The position numbers were made by a program, and so were the translations under genes. A stretch of DNA of 35,329 bases from Solirubrobacteraceae bacterium. Its GTDB lineage: Bacteria > Actinomycetota > Thermoleophilia > Solirubrobacterales > Solirubrobacteraceae. Positions within the stretch are counted from its first letter, which is position 1, and each line of letters opens with the position of its first letter. Positions 14,585 to 23,879 of the stretch are shown here, one piece after another. The notes under the pieces were generated by a model. That model was not told the origin of the DNA. It made no database searches and saw only the letters and a list, made by a program, of their open reading frames with translations. The stretch spans positions 1-35,329 of the forward strand of contig JAUYGN010000119.1 of the NCBI GenBank assembly GCA_030690545.1, given 5' to 3'.

Positions 14585-14992
14585 CTACCCCGTCGAGCCG
14601 GGGTCCTGCGGCGTGACGAACTCCCCGTCGATCAGCTCGATCCGGTAGCCGTCGGGATCCTGCACGAAGCAGATCCGGAACTCCTCGCGCCCGCCCGGCG
14701 CGTAGGGAGGCTGCTCGGGCTCGATGCCCTGCGCCTGCAGGCGCGCGAGCAGCCCGTCGAGGTCCTCGACGCTGAGCGCGGCGTGCCCGTACCCGTCGCC
14801 GAGGTCGTAGGGCTCGTCACGGTCGTCGTTGACCGTCAGCTCGAGCGTGTCGCCGTCGCCGGGCAGTCCGAGGTAGACGTTGTAGGCGGTGTCGAACTGC
14901 AGCCGGCCGCGGCGCTCGAAGCCGAGCGCCTCGTAGAAGCGCAGCGACGCGTCGATGTCGCGGACGCGCATGTTCGCGTGCATGAACCTCAT
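14585..14992 (-). CDS. VOC family (glyoxalase I-like) protein
   Basis: A 135-residue vicinal-oxygen-chelate protein with two beta-alpha-beta-beta-beta modules. FMHANMRVRDIDASLRFYEALGF opens module one, with His5 as probable metal ligand; YGHAALSVEDLDGLLARL opens module two, and DPDGYRIELIDG supplies the final Glu ligand. The closest match is glyoxalase I (lactoylglutathione lyase), helped by TLELTVND in the first module. Actinobacteria usually lack glutathione, so a mycothiol adduct or another substrate is possible. ATG 14992 was preferred; ATG 14983 with GAGG four bases before it is an alternative. Confidence 0.85.
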   Translation of the reverse strand: MRFMHANMRVRDIDASLRFYEALGFERRGRLQFDTAYNVYLGLPGDGDTLELTVNDDRDEPYDLGDGYGHAALSVEDLDGLLARLQAQGIEPEQPPYAPGGREEFRICFVQDPDGYRIELIDGEFVTPQDPGSTG

Positions 14993-15053
14993 GCCTGCCG
15001 GTACCCGATCGCGAGCGCGCGTAGCATCGTCGCGCCGCACGAACCTGCGGCTG

Positions 15054-15869
15054 CTAGAAGCCCTTCGGGTGAACGACGCGGTAGCCCTTGGCCGAGCGCG
15101 TGCTCGACTGCCAGCGGCTGCCCGTGCGCTGCCGACCGCTCGTGTCGAAGCGCAGGCCCGCGACGACCATGTACATGTGGCCCCTGTTGGCGTAGATCGT
15201 GATCCACTGGCCGGGACCTCGTTCGCCCCAGTTCATGAAGCCGCCGGACGGCATCGAGGCCTTCAGCAGGCCGCCGCCGTACAGCGCGTAGGAGACGGAG
15301 CCCGAGCAGTCATAGCCGGAGTCCTCCCACTTGCCGTGACCGCCGCCGTAGATGTAGGGCGTCTTGGCGATCTTGTTGCCGGCCGCGATCACCGCGTGGA
15401 CCTCCGGCGGCGCGAGGATCGGCGCGACCGCGAGGCCGTCGGGCCCGACGGTCGCCCTCATGCCCGGGCCGAGCGCGAGCGGCGGTGGCTCCGGCGGCGG
15501 AACCGGCTTGACGTTCTCGGGCAGCGCGCCGCCGGTCGAGGCAGCCGAGGCGACGGCGCCGCCGTTGACGGCGACGTCCTTGATCACCCTGGCGTCGGTG
15601 CGCGTGACCCTGCCGTCGACCCTGAGGCGCTGCCCGCGCTTGAAGTCGCGGACCGCGCCCGCCGTGCCCCTGCCGAAGACGCCGTCGACGGCGACGTCGA
15701 GGCCGGAGCGTCCGAGATAGCGCTGGAGGGTCCTGACGTCGTTGCCCTTGTGTCCCTGCTTGAGGACCCGCTCCCCATAGTCCCAGCTGCGCGTCTGCGA
15801 CGACGCCTGGGCGGGTACGAGCAGGACCACAGCCAGCAGGCACATGGTGAGGCGGTACAACGGCTTCAC
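15054..15869 (-). CDS. Secreted peptidoglycan hydrolase, PG-binding plus NlpC/P60-like domains
   Basis: A 271-residue exported protein. GTG 15869 follows AGGAGAAGGGG at good spacing and gives a signal peptide (VKPLYRLTMCLLAVVLLVPAQA). Residues about 30-100 (VLKQGHKGNDVRTLQRYL, VDGVFGRGTAGAVRDFKR) form a PG_binding_1 domain. After a Pro-rich linker comes an NlpC/P60-like domain with Cys188 in YDCSGS and His231 in NRGHMYMVV. The catalytic domain closely parallels the coiled-coil hydrolase at 9919-11058. A c-di-AMP riboswitch precedes the gene, so wall hydrolysis is presumably tuned to c-di-AMP, as for other actinobacterial wall hydrolase genes under this riboswitch class. Confidence 0.9.
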   Translation of the reverse strand: MKPLYRLTMCLLAVVLLVPAQASSQTRSWDYGERVLKQGHKGNDVRTLQRYLGRSGLDVAVDGVFGRGTAGAVRDFKRGQRLRVDGRVTRTDARVIKDVAVNGGAVASAASTGGALPENVKPVPPPEPPPLALGPGMRATVGPDGLAVAPILAPPEVHAVIAAGNKIAKTPYIYGGGHGKWEDSGYDCSGSVSYALYGGGLLKASMPSGGFMNWGERGPGQWITIYANRGHMYMVVAGLRFDTSGRQRTGSRWQSSTRSAKGYRVVHPKGF

Positions 15870-15884
15870 GCGGGCTAGACCCCT

Positions 15885-16060
15885 TCTCCTTCGAATGCCT
15901 GCGGGGTTAGCTGACGGGCTCGCGCAGAAAGAGCTAGCGCTATGCCGCACAAGGCGGCGATTCGCCCCAGGAGCACGACTTCGTGCCCCAATGGTTCCCC
16001 CGTTCCCCGCCGAAGATCGACGGGGATTCGGCTGATCACTGACCGGCGGAACCCTAGCGC
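15885..16060 (-). ncRNA. c-di-AMP (ydaO-yuaA type) riboswitch
   Basis: On the minus strand, two hallmark blocks of the ydaO-yuaA riboswitch are visible: CGGGGGAACCATTGGGGC at 16002-15985 and CCCGTCAGCTAACCCCGCAG ending near 15899, the latter followed by GGC and an AAGGAG just ahead of the coding region. The upstream part (GATCAGCCGAATCCCC near 16040) fits the conserved 5' half. This class binds c-di-AMP, usually turns genes off when ligand is high, and often precedes cell-wall hydrolase genes in actinobacteria. It sits 15-190 bases before the hydrolase start. The outer helix boundaries are estimated by eye. Confidence 0.85.
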
Positions 16061-16124
16061 ACGTTCACGACGAATGCACGTTTGGTGTTCATAACGCCTG
16101 CACGCTGCGGAATGCGGAGGCGGT

Positions 16125-17252
16125 TCAGGCGAGCACCGCGTCGACGATCGCGAGCGCCACCTCGGCCCGCGAGCGCAGCGAGACCTCCCAGACGTACTCG
16201 CCCGGCGTGTGGGCGCCACCGCCGCGCGGACCGAGACCGTCGATCGTGATCGGGATCCTCGGCGCCATGTAGCTGGCGTCGCTCGCGCCGCCGCGCGCAG
16301 TGCCGACGATCGAGCGTCCGAGGCGCCGGCCTGCCGCCGCCAGCAGCGCGGCGGTCGGCTCGCGCGCGTCCATGCCAGGCCAGCGGCGCAGCAGATCGAC
16401 CTCCAGGCGAACGCCGTCGACGATCTCCGGCAGGCCCGCCAGGACGGTGTCGAAGGTGTCGAGACCGTCAGCGCGCAGGTCGCACAGCAGCTCGCCCGAC
16501 GCCGGCACGACGTTGAACGACTCCCCGCAGCGCACGACGGTCGGCACGGCCGTCAGGTGGGCGGGTCCGGCGGGATCGTGGCGGGCGGCCACGGCCCGCG
16601 CGGCGCTGGCCAGCGCCAGCAGCGCGTTGGCGCCGGCTTCCGGCGCCGAGCCCGAATGCGCCGAGCGGCCATGGGCGACCACGCGCAGCGTCCCCGCCGC
16701 CTTGCGGCGCACGACGACGCCCTCGTCGCCGTTGTCGTCGAGCTCTCCGCCCTCGAAGCACAGGCAGGCATCCCAGCCGGCGAAGCGGTCGGTGTGGATG
16801 AAGTCGCCCCGGCGCCACTCCTCGTCGCAGACGAGCAGCAACGCGACCTCCCGGAAGTCTCCGCTGCGCCGAGCGAGCTCGCGCAGCACGCCGAGCGCGA
16901 GCACGTCGCCGCCCTTCATGTCGACCGAGCCGGGGCCGACGAGCTTGTCGCCGTCGCGCCGCAGCGCATGGTGATCGCCATGCGCGTGGACGGTGTCGAC
17001 GTGCCCGAGCAGCAGCACGCGCCCGGCGCCGCTGCCCGGCAGCGTGAGGATCAGGTCGTCGGCGTGACCCGCCGACGAGCACGGCGCGCGCTCGACGCGC
17101 GCGCCCGCGGGCGCCAGCGAGACGGCGACCTCGATCGCCGCCTCGGCCCCCGCGATGTCGCCCGACGGCGAGGAGACCGCGACGAAACGCTCGAGCTCGG
17201 CGGGCGCACGGACGGCGATCCGCTCGGCGGCCTCTGCGATCGACGGATCCAT
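16125..17252 (-). CDS. M20 family metallopeptidase (carboxypeptidase/deacylase-like)
   Basis: A 375-residue M20/ArgE/DapE-type hydrolase. LLGHVDTVHAHGDHH gives the first His/Asp metal ligands, VGPGSVDMKGGDV the bridging Asp, LLVCDEEWRRG the catalytic Glu pair and GGGAHTPGEYV the C-terminal His ligand. The lid domain includes GRSAHSGSAPEAGANALL, typical of CPG2-like carboxypeptidases and aminoacylases. It should be a cytosolic, two-zinc enzyme removing a C-terminal residue or an N-acyl group; the substrate cannot be deduced. ATG 17252 was chosen because the upstream extension has no family similarity. It ends beyond the riboswitch start region, on the same strand. Confidence 0.9.
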   Translation of the reverse strand: MDPSIAEAAERIAVRAPAELERFVAVSSPSGDIAGAEAAIEVAVSLAPAGARVERAPCSSAGHADDLILTLPGSGAGRVLLLGHVDTVHAHGDHHALRRDGDKLVGPGSVDMKGGDVLALGVLRELARRSGDFREVALLLVCDEEWRRGDFIHTDRFAGWDACLCFEGGELDDNGDEGVVVRRKAAGTLRVVAHGRSAHSGSAPEAGANALLALASAARAVAARHDPAGPAHLTAVPTVVRCGESFNVVPASGELLCDLRADGLDTFDTVLAGLPEIVDGVRLEVDLLRRWPGMDAREPTAALLAAAGRRLGRSIVGTARGGASDASYMAPRIPITIDGLGPRGGGAHTPGEYVWEVSLRSRAEVALAIVDAVLA

Positions 17253-17300
17253 GCCCGTCGTTCTACCTGAAAGGGCTGCGCTCACACCTGGCGGCGATGA

Positions 17301-17384
17301 GCGCGGCGGCTCCCCGGCGAGGAGCTCGCCGCTGATCTCGATGCTGCGGAGGCCCCCCTCGACGATCCATGGGGCGACGGGTGA
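17301..17384 (+). pseudogene. Truncated antitoxin C-terminus (VapB-like remnant)
   Basis: A 27-codon open stretch ending GEELAADLDAAEAPLDDPWGDG and TGA, bounded upstream by an in-frame stop at 17298-17300 and without any ATG/GTG/TTG. The DPWG-type acidic tail resembles the toxin-binding end of VapB-type antitoxins, and its TGA overlaps GTG 17381 of the PIN gene as GTGA, the usual antitoxin-toxin junction. An ATG at 17297 lies in another frame and would need a frameshift. The DNA-binding part is missing. Confidence 0.45.
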
Positions 17385-17788
17385 GCGGAGCACTGCTCGA
17401 CACGTCGATCCTGCTCGCGGACGACGAGGCGTCCGCGAGCCGCGATCGTCCGACCACGACAGCGATCTCCGTCGTCACGCTCGGTGAGCTGCGCGCCGGT
17501 GTGTTGCGCGCTCGCGACGACCGCACGCGCGCCGCACGCCAGCAGCGCCTGATCGCGGTGCGCGCACGACTCGCGCCGCTGCCCGTCGACGAGAGCGTCG
17601 CCGAGCACTACGGCGACGCGCTCGCGCATGCCCGCAGCGTCGGCCGCGCGGCAAAGGCAACGGACCTGCTCATCATCGCCACGGCCCGCGCGACCGGCCG
17701 CACCCTGCACACGCTCGACCGCGCGCAGGCGGGCCTCGCCCGGGAGCTCGGCGTCGCAGTCTCCGGCGTGAGCCGAGCCGACCGCTAG
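17381..17788 (+). CDS. vapC: PIN-domain ribonuclease, VapC-like toxin
   Basis: About 135 residues (139 if ATG 17369 is used). The acidic PIN site is complete: Asp in LLDTSILL, Glu in LGELRAGVL, Asp in KATDLLIIATA and Asp in LHTLDRAQAGLA. VapC toxins are Mg-dependent RNases that cleave tRNA or rRNA and are neutralised by a cognate antitoxin encoded just upstream. GTG 17381 is preferred because it overlaps the TGA of an antitoxin-like frame as GTGA. That antitoxin appears truncated, so the toxin might be orphaned, weak or controlled elsewhere. The 3' end overlaps the sufD stop on the opposite strand by four bases. Confidence 0.85.
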   Translation: MSGALLDTSILLADDEASASRDRPTTTAISVVTLGELRAGVLRARDDRTRAARQQRLIAVRARLAPLPVDESVAEHYGDALAHARSVGRAAKATDLLIIATARATGRTLHTLDRAQAGLARELGVAVSGVSRADR

Positions 17789-19041
17789 CCGAGGACGGCC
17801 TCCAAGCGCCGCTCGAGCGCGCCGGCGACCGCTTCGCGCACGAAGCCCGCCTCGAAGCGCTCGACGGTCGCCTCGAGGAAGCCCTCGATGACGAGCCGCT
17901 TGGCGCGCTCCAGCGGCAGCCCGCGCGAGCGCAGGTAGAACAGCTGCTCGGGGTCGATCTGGGCGATCGCCGCGGCGTGCGTGCAGCGCACGTCGTTGGC
18001 GAGGATCTCCAGTCCGGGGATCGAGTCGGCGTGCGCCGTCTTCGTCAGCAGCAGGTTGCGCGACTCCTGGAAGGCGTCGATCTGCTGCGCGCCGGGGTCG
18101 ACCTTGATCATCCCCGACCAGACCGTGCTCGAGCGCCCGTCGAGGATCCCGCGGAAGGCGAGGTCCGACGTCGTGTTGGCGGCGGCGTGCTCCTGCGTCG
18201 TGGCGTAGTCGAGGTGCTGGCGGCCGCGGGTCGCGTAGGCGCCGGTGACCTTGGCGTCGGCGCCGGGACCGGCGAGCTTGCAGTCCATCGCGACGCGGCC
18301 GTTGCCGGCGCCGAAGCCCAGCGCGATCCAGTCGAGCGCCCCGTCGCGGCCGACGACCCCGCGCTGCGAGCCGAAGATCCACGACTTCTCGCTCAGGCCC
18401 TGCGCGCAGACGTAGCGCAGCCGCGCGTTCTGGCCGACCGACAGCTCGCTGACGGTGCTCAGCAGCGCCCGCTGGTCGTCCGCGGTCGAGACGTACTGCT
18501 CCCAGACCTCCGCCTGCGCGCCCTCCTCGAGCACGACGAGCGTGCGCCAGTGCAGCGCCGTCTGCGGCTGGGACTGCACGACGGTCACGACGATCGGGAC
18601 CCGCACGTGCACGCCGCGCGGGACGTAGACGAACGCGCCGCCCTGCCAGTCGGCCTCGTTGCGCGCGACGAACTGGTCGTCGGGCGCGACGATCGTGCCG
18701 AAGTGCCGCTCGACGAGCTCGGGGTGCTGCTGCACGGCGGCCGCCAGCGACATCACGATCGCGCCGTCGGGCGCCGGCTCGGGCGGATCGGCGAAGGCGT
18801 GGTCGACCTGCTCGAGCAGCATCGCGGCGGCGGGGGTCTCGAAGACGCCCAGGCCGGCGGCGTCGACGTCGACGGCCTCGGGCGCGCCGTAGGCGTCGAG
18901 GTCGAGCCCCTTCAGCGAGGTGAACTCCCAGCCCGGGTTGCCGCGGAACGAGGGCAGCGGCAGCGATTCGCGCAAGGCGACGGCGCGCTCGCGGCGCGCC
19001 GTCATCCAGGCCGGTTGCGTCGCCGTGGAGGGACTAGCCAA
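17785..19041 (-). CDS. sufD: Fe-S cluster assembly protein SufD
   Basis: A 418-residue SufD with the SufB/D beta-helix core. Landmarks are [18 protein letters not shown] near the N-terminus, [44 protein letters not shown] and the C-terminal [23 protein letters not shown], where the Cys-Thr-His and Glu-Gln-Leu-Phe-Tyr segments are family-wide. With SufB and SufC it forms the scaffold complex that builds and transfers 4Fe-4S clusters in the cytosol. The TTG start at 19041 is supported by GGAGG six bases upstream and overlaps the sufB stop by eight bases. It is the last gene of the Suf run. Confidence 0.95.
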   Translation of the reverse strand: MASPSTATQPAWMTARRERAVALRESLPLPSFRGNPGWEFTSLKGLDLDAYGAPEAVDVDAAGLGVFETPAAAMLLEQVDHAFADPPEPAPDGAIVMSLAAAVQQHPELVERHFGTIVAPDDQFVARNEADWQGGAFVYVPRGVHVRVPIVVTVVQSQPQTALHWRTLVVLEEGAQAEVWEQYVSTADDQRALLSTVSELSVGQNARLRYVCAQGLSEKSWIFGSQRGVVGRDGALDWIALGFGAGNGRVAMDCKLAGPGADAKVTGAYATRGRQHLDYATTQEHAAANTTSDLAFRGILDGRSSTVWSGMIKVDPGAQQIDAFQESRNLLLTKTAHADSIPGLEILANDVRCTHAAAIAQIDPEQLFYLRSRGLPLERAKRLVIEGFLEATVERFEAGFVREAVAGALERRLEAVLG

Positions 19042-20467
19042 TTGAGCCCTCCATCTGCAGCTCGATCAGCCGGTTCATCTCGACGGCGTACTCCATCGGC
19101 AGCTCCTTGACGATCGGCTCGATGAAGCCGTTGACGATCAGCTTCGACGCCTCCTCCTCGTTGAGGCCGTGCGACGTGAGGTAGAAGAGCTGCTCCTCGC
19201 CGACCTTCGAGACGGTCGCCTCGTGGCCGACGTTGACGTCGTCCTCGCCGATGCGGATCGTCGGGTAGGTGTCCGAGCGCGACTGGTCGTCGAGCAGCAG
19301 CGCGTCGCAGACGACCTTGGACTTCGAGCCGTGCGCGCCCTTGGCGACCTCGAGCAGGCCGCGGTAGGAGCCGCGCCCGCCGTCCTTGGAGATCGACTTG
19401 GCGAAGATGTTCGACGTCGTGTTCGGCGCCGCGTGGACGATCTTGCCGCCGGCGTCCTGGTGCTGGCCGGCGCCGGCGAAGGCGATCGAGAGGATCTCGC
19501 CGTGCGCCCGCTCGCCGGTCAGGTAGACCGACGGGTACTTCATCGTGAGCTTCGAGCCGAGGTTGCAGTCGACCCACTCGACGGTCGCGTCGCGCTCGGC
19601 GATCGCCCGCTTCGTGACGAGGTTGAAGACGTTCGTCGACCAGTTCTGCACGGTCGTGTAGCGGATCCGCGCGCCGGGCTTGGCGATCAGCTCGACGACG
19701 GCCGAGTGCAGCGAGTCCGACGAGTAGGTCGGCGCCGTACAGCCCTCGACGTAGTGCACGTAGGAGCCCTCGTCGGCGATGATCAGCGTGCGCTCGAACT
19801 GGCCCATGTTCTCCGTGTTGATGCGGAAGTAGGCCTGCAGAGGCATCTCGATGTGGACGCCCGGCGGGACGTACACGAACGAGCCGCCCGACCAGACGGC
19901 GCTGTTGAGCGCGGCGAGCTTGTTGTCGTTGGCCGGGATGATCGTCGCGAAGTACTCCTTGATGAGCTCTTCGTGCTCGCGCAGGCCCGTGTCCATGTCC
20001 ATGAAGATCACGCCCTGCGCCTCGAGCTGCTCGTTGATCTGGTGGTAGACGACCTCGGACTCGTACTGCGCGCCGACGCCGGCGAGGAACTTGCGCTCGG
20101 CCTCGGGGATGCCGAGCCGGTCGAACGTCTTCTTGACGTCGTCGGGGACGTCGTCCCACGAGCGCTCGGCGCGCTCGGAGGCGCGCACGAAGTAGTGGAT
20201 GTTGTCGAAGTCGACCTCGGCGAGATGCGGCGAGCCCCAGGTCGGCATCGGCCGGGCGAGGAAGTACTCGAGCGCCTTGAGGCGGAAGTCGCGCATCCAC
20301 TGCGGCTCGTCCTTGAACTCGGAGATCTTCTCGACGAGCTCCTTCGTCAGGCCCTTCGGCGCCTTGTAGAGGTAGTTCTCAGCGTCGTGGAAGCCGTACT
20401 TCTCCGTGTAGTCGGAGTTGATGCCCTGCAGGCTTGCCTGCTCGGCGATGGTCTCGGGAGTTGCCAT
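19034..20467 (-). CDS. sufB: Fe-S cluster assembly scaffold protein SufB
   Basis: A 477-residue SufB, the usual length. Landmarks are [45 protein letters not shown] (seen as adjoining segments), [19 protein letters not shown] and [22 protein letters not shown]. The conserved Cys of EGCTAP is the one implicated in cluster and persulfide chemistry, and the C-terminal [17 protein letters not shown] is also conserved. It is the scaffold on which SufS/SufU-delivered sulfur and iron are assembled, with SufC as ATPase. It starts five bases after the Rieske gene stop and is coupled to sufD by overlap. Confidence 0.97.
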   Translation of the reverse strand: MATPETIAEQASLQGINSDYTEKYGFHDAENYLYKAPKGLTKELVEKISEFKDEPQWMRDFRLKALEYFLARPMPTWGSPHLAEVDFDNIHYFVRASERAERSWDDVPDDVKKTFDRLGIPEAERKFLAGVGAQYESEVVYHQINEQLEAQGVIFMDMDTGLREHEELIKEYFATIIPANDNKLAALNSAVWSGGSFVYVPPGVHIEMPLQAYFRINTENMGQFERTLIIADEGSYVHYVEGCTAPTYSSDSLHSAVVELIAKPGARIRYTTVQNWSTNVFNLVTKRAIAERDATVEWVDCNLGSKLTMKYPSVYLTGERAHGEILSIAFAGAGQHQDAGGKIVHAAPNTTSNIFAKSISKDGGRGSYRGLLEVAKGAHGSKSKVVCDALLLDDQSRSDTYPTIRIGEDDVNVGHEATVSKVGEEQLFYLTSHGLNEEEASKLIVNGFIEPIVKELPMEYAVEMNRLIELQMEGSIG

Positions 20468-20472
20468 ATCGG

Positions 20473-20790
20473 TTACTCAACCTCCAGCTTGATCATGTCG
20501 TCCTCGACGCGGACTCCGAACGTCTCGATGGGTACGTAGGCCGGCAAGGTCATCGGCTTGCCGGTGTGCAGATCGAACAGCGACCCATGACGGGGGCACT
20601 CGACCGTGCAGCGCTGCGGGTCGAACTCGCCGTCGGCGAGGTTTCCATCGTCGTGCGAGCAGCGATCCTCGATCGCCAGCAGCTCGCCGTTGCAGTTGAA
20701 GACGCCGATCTCGAGGTCTTCCCACTCGACGATCCGCGACGTGCCCGGCGGCAGGTCGGCGAGGGAGCAGATGTCGAGGATCTCGGCCAT
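20473..20790 (-). CDS. Rieske [2Fe-2S] ferredoxin-like protein within the suf locus
   Basis: A 105-residue Rieske protein. The cluster ligands are Cys44-Ser-His46 and Cys65-Pro-Arg-His68, the pattern C-x-H ... C-x2-H. The small size, no membrane anchor and no catalytic domain place it with NirD/CarAc-type soluble ferredoxins. It lies directly before sufB (five-base gap). Rieske genes inside actinobacterial suf operons are known, and an electron-donor role in cluster assembly is often suggested but not proven. ATG 20790 is preferred over the TTG at 20811, which would add seven residues. The ribosome binding site is weak for either. Confidence 0.93.
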   Translation of the reverse strand: MAEILDICSLADLPPGTSRIVEWEDLEIGVFNCNGELLAIEDRCSHDDGNLADGEFDPQRCTVECPRHGSLFDLHTGKPMTLPAYVPIETFGVRVEDDMIKLEVE

Positions 20791-20837
20791 GGATGACAAC
20801 CGGCGCGCCAATCCCGTCCTGGGCGCTCGGATTTGTT

Positions 20838-20850
20838 CTCACGGAGTGTA
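20838..20850 (-). promoter_or_regulatory. Possible internal promoter before Rieske-sufB-sufD
   Basis: TACACT (20850-20845 on the minus strand) is a fair -10 box; no good -35 is seen at standard spacing. A GCCGC/GCGGC hairpin at 20851-20866 just before it could end transcription from the secreted-protein gene. Together they suggest the suf genes may be split into two transcripts. Confidence 0.35.
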
Positions 20851-20923
20851 GCCGCCTTCGCGCGGCCATGGGGTCTGACGCGACAGGATCGACGAGGACC
20901 CGACGCGCGTCGAGAACGGACCG

Positions 20924-21274
20924 CTAGCCCGTCAGCGCCGGCTCCGGCGACGACGGCTCGAGCCCCTGGGCCCAGGGGATGCAGATCGACTGCTGGGCCT
21001 CCTCGTCCTCGCGGCACAGCCACAGCAGGCCATCGGGGCCCTCGACCGGGATCACCGGGCCCGCCGAGGGCCCGCTGCCGTCGACGGCGACGAGCTGGTC
21101 GGGGCCGAGCTTGGCGTCGGAGACGTCGCGGGCGTCGCTCGACGGCACGCGGTCCCCGGCGAGCGCGCCGCCGGCGGGCGCGAGCACGGCGACGCCGGTC
21201 AGCGCGACGATCAGCGCGCGGCGGACAGCGGTGCGACGGGAGACGTGGGCGTGGCGGCTGGTCCTGGTCTGCAT
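20924..21274 (-). CDS. Small secreted protein of unknown function inside the suf locus
   Basis: I do not recognise a family for this 116-residue protein. The start ATG 21274 follows GAGGGGGA at good spacing. A long basic N-terminus (MQTRTSRHAHVSRRTAVRR) is followed by a hydrophobic core (ALIVALTGVAVLAPAGGALAG), a standard signal peptide. The mature part is about 75 residues, acidic, Pro/Gly/Ser-rich, with two cysteines (WLCRED and QSICIPW) that could form one disulfide. It lies between sufU and the Rieske gene with gaps of about 100 and 133 bases, so it may have its own promoter. A link to cytosolic Fe-S assembly is not obvious. Confidence 0.75.
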   Translation of the reverse strand: MQTRTSRHAHVSRRTAVRRALIVALTGVAVLAPAGGALAGDRVPSSDARDVSDAKLGPDQLVAVDGSGPSAGPVIPVEGPDGLLWLCREDEEAQQSICIPWAQGLEPSSPEPALTG

Positions 21275-21375
21275 CGTGATTCCCCCTCGGGATCTCGTGT
21301 ACGGACCTCCAACCAGCCGGCGCGCGCAGAAATTACGGCGCGGACGCGCCCACGCCTGCGTCCTCGATTCGTGCG

Positions 21376-21831
21376 CTACAGCTGGTCGGCGCCCGTCGGG
21401 TGGCGCTCGACGCCGCCCTCGGCCTCGCTGGGCGGCGTCTCCGGCTCCCAGTCGACCGGGGCGCCGAGCGCAGCGCCCTTGAGCACCTTCAGGGTCAGCA
21501 GCGCGCACTTCATCCGCGTCGCCGAGATCTGGATGCCGAGCAGGTCGAGGACATACTGGCGGTCGAGCTTGATCAGCTCGTCGATCGTCATGCCCTTGAT
21601 CTCGTCTGAGGTCATCGACGCCGATGCCTGGCTGATCGCGCAGCCGTGGCCCGAGAAGCGCAGATCCTCGATCTTCCCGTCGTCGGTCGTGCGGATCTCG
21701 ACGGTCAGCTCGTCGCCGCAGAGCGGGTTGGAGTCCTTGAAGGTGAGGTCGAACGGATCCAGATGGCCCCAGTTGTGCGGGCGCTTGTAGTGCTCGAGGA
21801 TCTCCTCGCGGTAGATCGAGTCCATGGTCAT
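21376..21831 (-). CDS. sufU: SufU, zinc-dependent sulfurtransferase for SufS
   Basis: About 151 residues of the IscU/SufU fold. The ligand set is intact: Cys38 and Asp40 in NPLCGDEL, Cys64 in SGHGCAIS and Cys109 in MKCALLTL. The longer spacing between the second and third cysteines is the SufU-specific insertion found in Firmicutes and Actinobacteria. SufU accepts persulfide sulfur from SufS. Start options are ATG 21831 (used) and ATG 21825. It begins 25 bases after the sufS stop. The tail after residue 120 ([19 protein letters not shown]) looks disordered. Confidence 0.95.
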   Translation of the reverse strand: MTMDSIYREEILEHYKRPHNWGHLDPFDLTFKDSNPLCGDELTVEIRTTDDGKIEDLRFSGHGCAISQASASMTSDEIKGMTIDELIKLDRQYVLDLLGIQISATRMKCALLTLKVLKGAALGAPVDWEPETPPSEAEGGVERHPTGADQL

Positions 21832-21856
21832 CGCGCTGCTTGCGGGATCGAGGCGG

Positions 21857-23070
21857 TCATCCGAAGATCTTCCTGACGTCGTGGAGGGCATCGACGAGCG
21901 CGTCGACATCGGCGCGCGTGTTGTGCACGGCAAACGAGGCGCGCGTCGTCGCCGCGACGCCGAAGCGCTGCATCAGCGGCTGCGCGCAGTGGTGTCCGGC
22001 CCGCACGCAGACGCCGCTGGAACCGAGGATCTCGGCGATGTCGTGCGGGTGCGCGATGTCCAGCGTGAAGGCGACGAGCGCCCCGCGCAGGTCGGCGTCC
22101 AGCGGACCCATGACGGTGATGTCGGGCAGCTCGGCGAGGCGGTCCAGCGCGTAGGCGCAGAGGTCGCGCTCGTGCGCGCGGATGCTCTCCATGCCCAGCG
22201 CCGCGACGAAGTCGACGGCCGCGCCGAGGCCGATCGCCTCGGCGATGTTCGACGTGCCGGCCTCGAACTTCGCCGGCAGCTGGCCCCAGCGGATCTCGTC
22301 GACGGAGACCGACGTGATCATGTGGCCGCCGCCGAGGAACGGCGGCATCGCGTCGAGCAGCGCCTTGCGCCCATGCAGGATCCCGATGCCGGTCGGGCCG
22401 TACAGCTTGTGGCCCGTCCAGGCATAGAAGTCGGCGTCGAGCTCGGCGAGATCGACGGCCATCTGCGGCACCGCCTGCGAGCCGTCGACGACGACGACGG
22501 CGCCGGCGCCGTGGGCGCGGCGCACGATCTCCTGCACCGGGTTGATCGTGCCGGCGGCGTTCGACACATGGCCGACGGCTACGAGCTTGACGGTGCCGGT
22601 CTGAAGCAGCGCGTCGAGCTGGTCGAGGTCGAGCACCGCCTCGTCGTCGACCTCGACCATCTCGAGCTGCGCGCCGGTCTGCTGGCAGAGCATGTGCCAG
22701 GGAACGAAGTTCGAGTGGTGCTCGAGCTGCGTCGTCACGACGCGGTCGCCGGGGCCGACGTTCGCGCGGCCCCACGAGTAGGCGACGAGGTTCAGCGCCT
22801 CGGTCGCGTTCTTCGTGAAGATCGTGCAGTTGGCGGGCCAGTTGACGAACGCCGCGATGCGGTCGCGGGCGCCCTCGAAGAGCTCGGTCGCCTCGGCCGC
22901 GAGGGCGTACACGCTGCGATGCACGGTGCCGCGATGGCTCTCGTAGTAGTCGTCCATCGCGGCGATCACCGACTGCGGCGTCTGCGACGTCGCGGCCGAG
23001 TCCATGTAGACGATGCCCTCGCGCCGCAGGCAGGGGAAGTCCGTGGCCAGCGGCGTGTCGGCCAGGGTGC

Positions 23071-23074
<4 letters not shown>
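21857..23074 (-). CDS. sufS: Cysteine desulfurase SufS
   Basis: A 405-residue class V aminotransferase-fold, PLP-dependent cysteine desulfurase of the SufS (group II) type. Lys223 in [13 protein letters not shown] carries the PLP aldimine and Cys363 in [11 protein letters not shown] is the persulfide-forming residue on a short active-site loop, which is why a SufU partner is needed. [11 protein letters not shown] near the N-terminus and [10 protein letters not shown]-like segments fit the family. It takes sulfur from cysteine for Fe-S cluster assembly. The ATG overlaps the sufC stop by four bases (ATGA), so it is translationally coupled. Confidence 0.97.
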
Positions 23075-23838
<764 letters not shown>

Positions 23839-23879
23839 GGTGTCCTCTGGTTCTCCTTCGTACCGGGCGGCCTGACGGA

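Noticed and set aside
15875-16219. Open frame overlapping the riboswitch
   Set aside because: The conserved RNA blocks explain the sequence; the translated frame has no motif and overlaps the M20 peptidase end.
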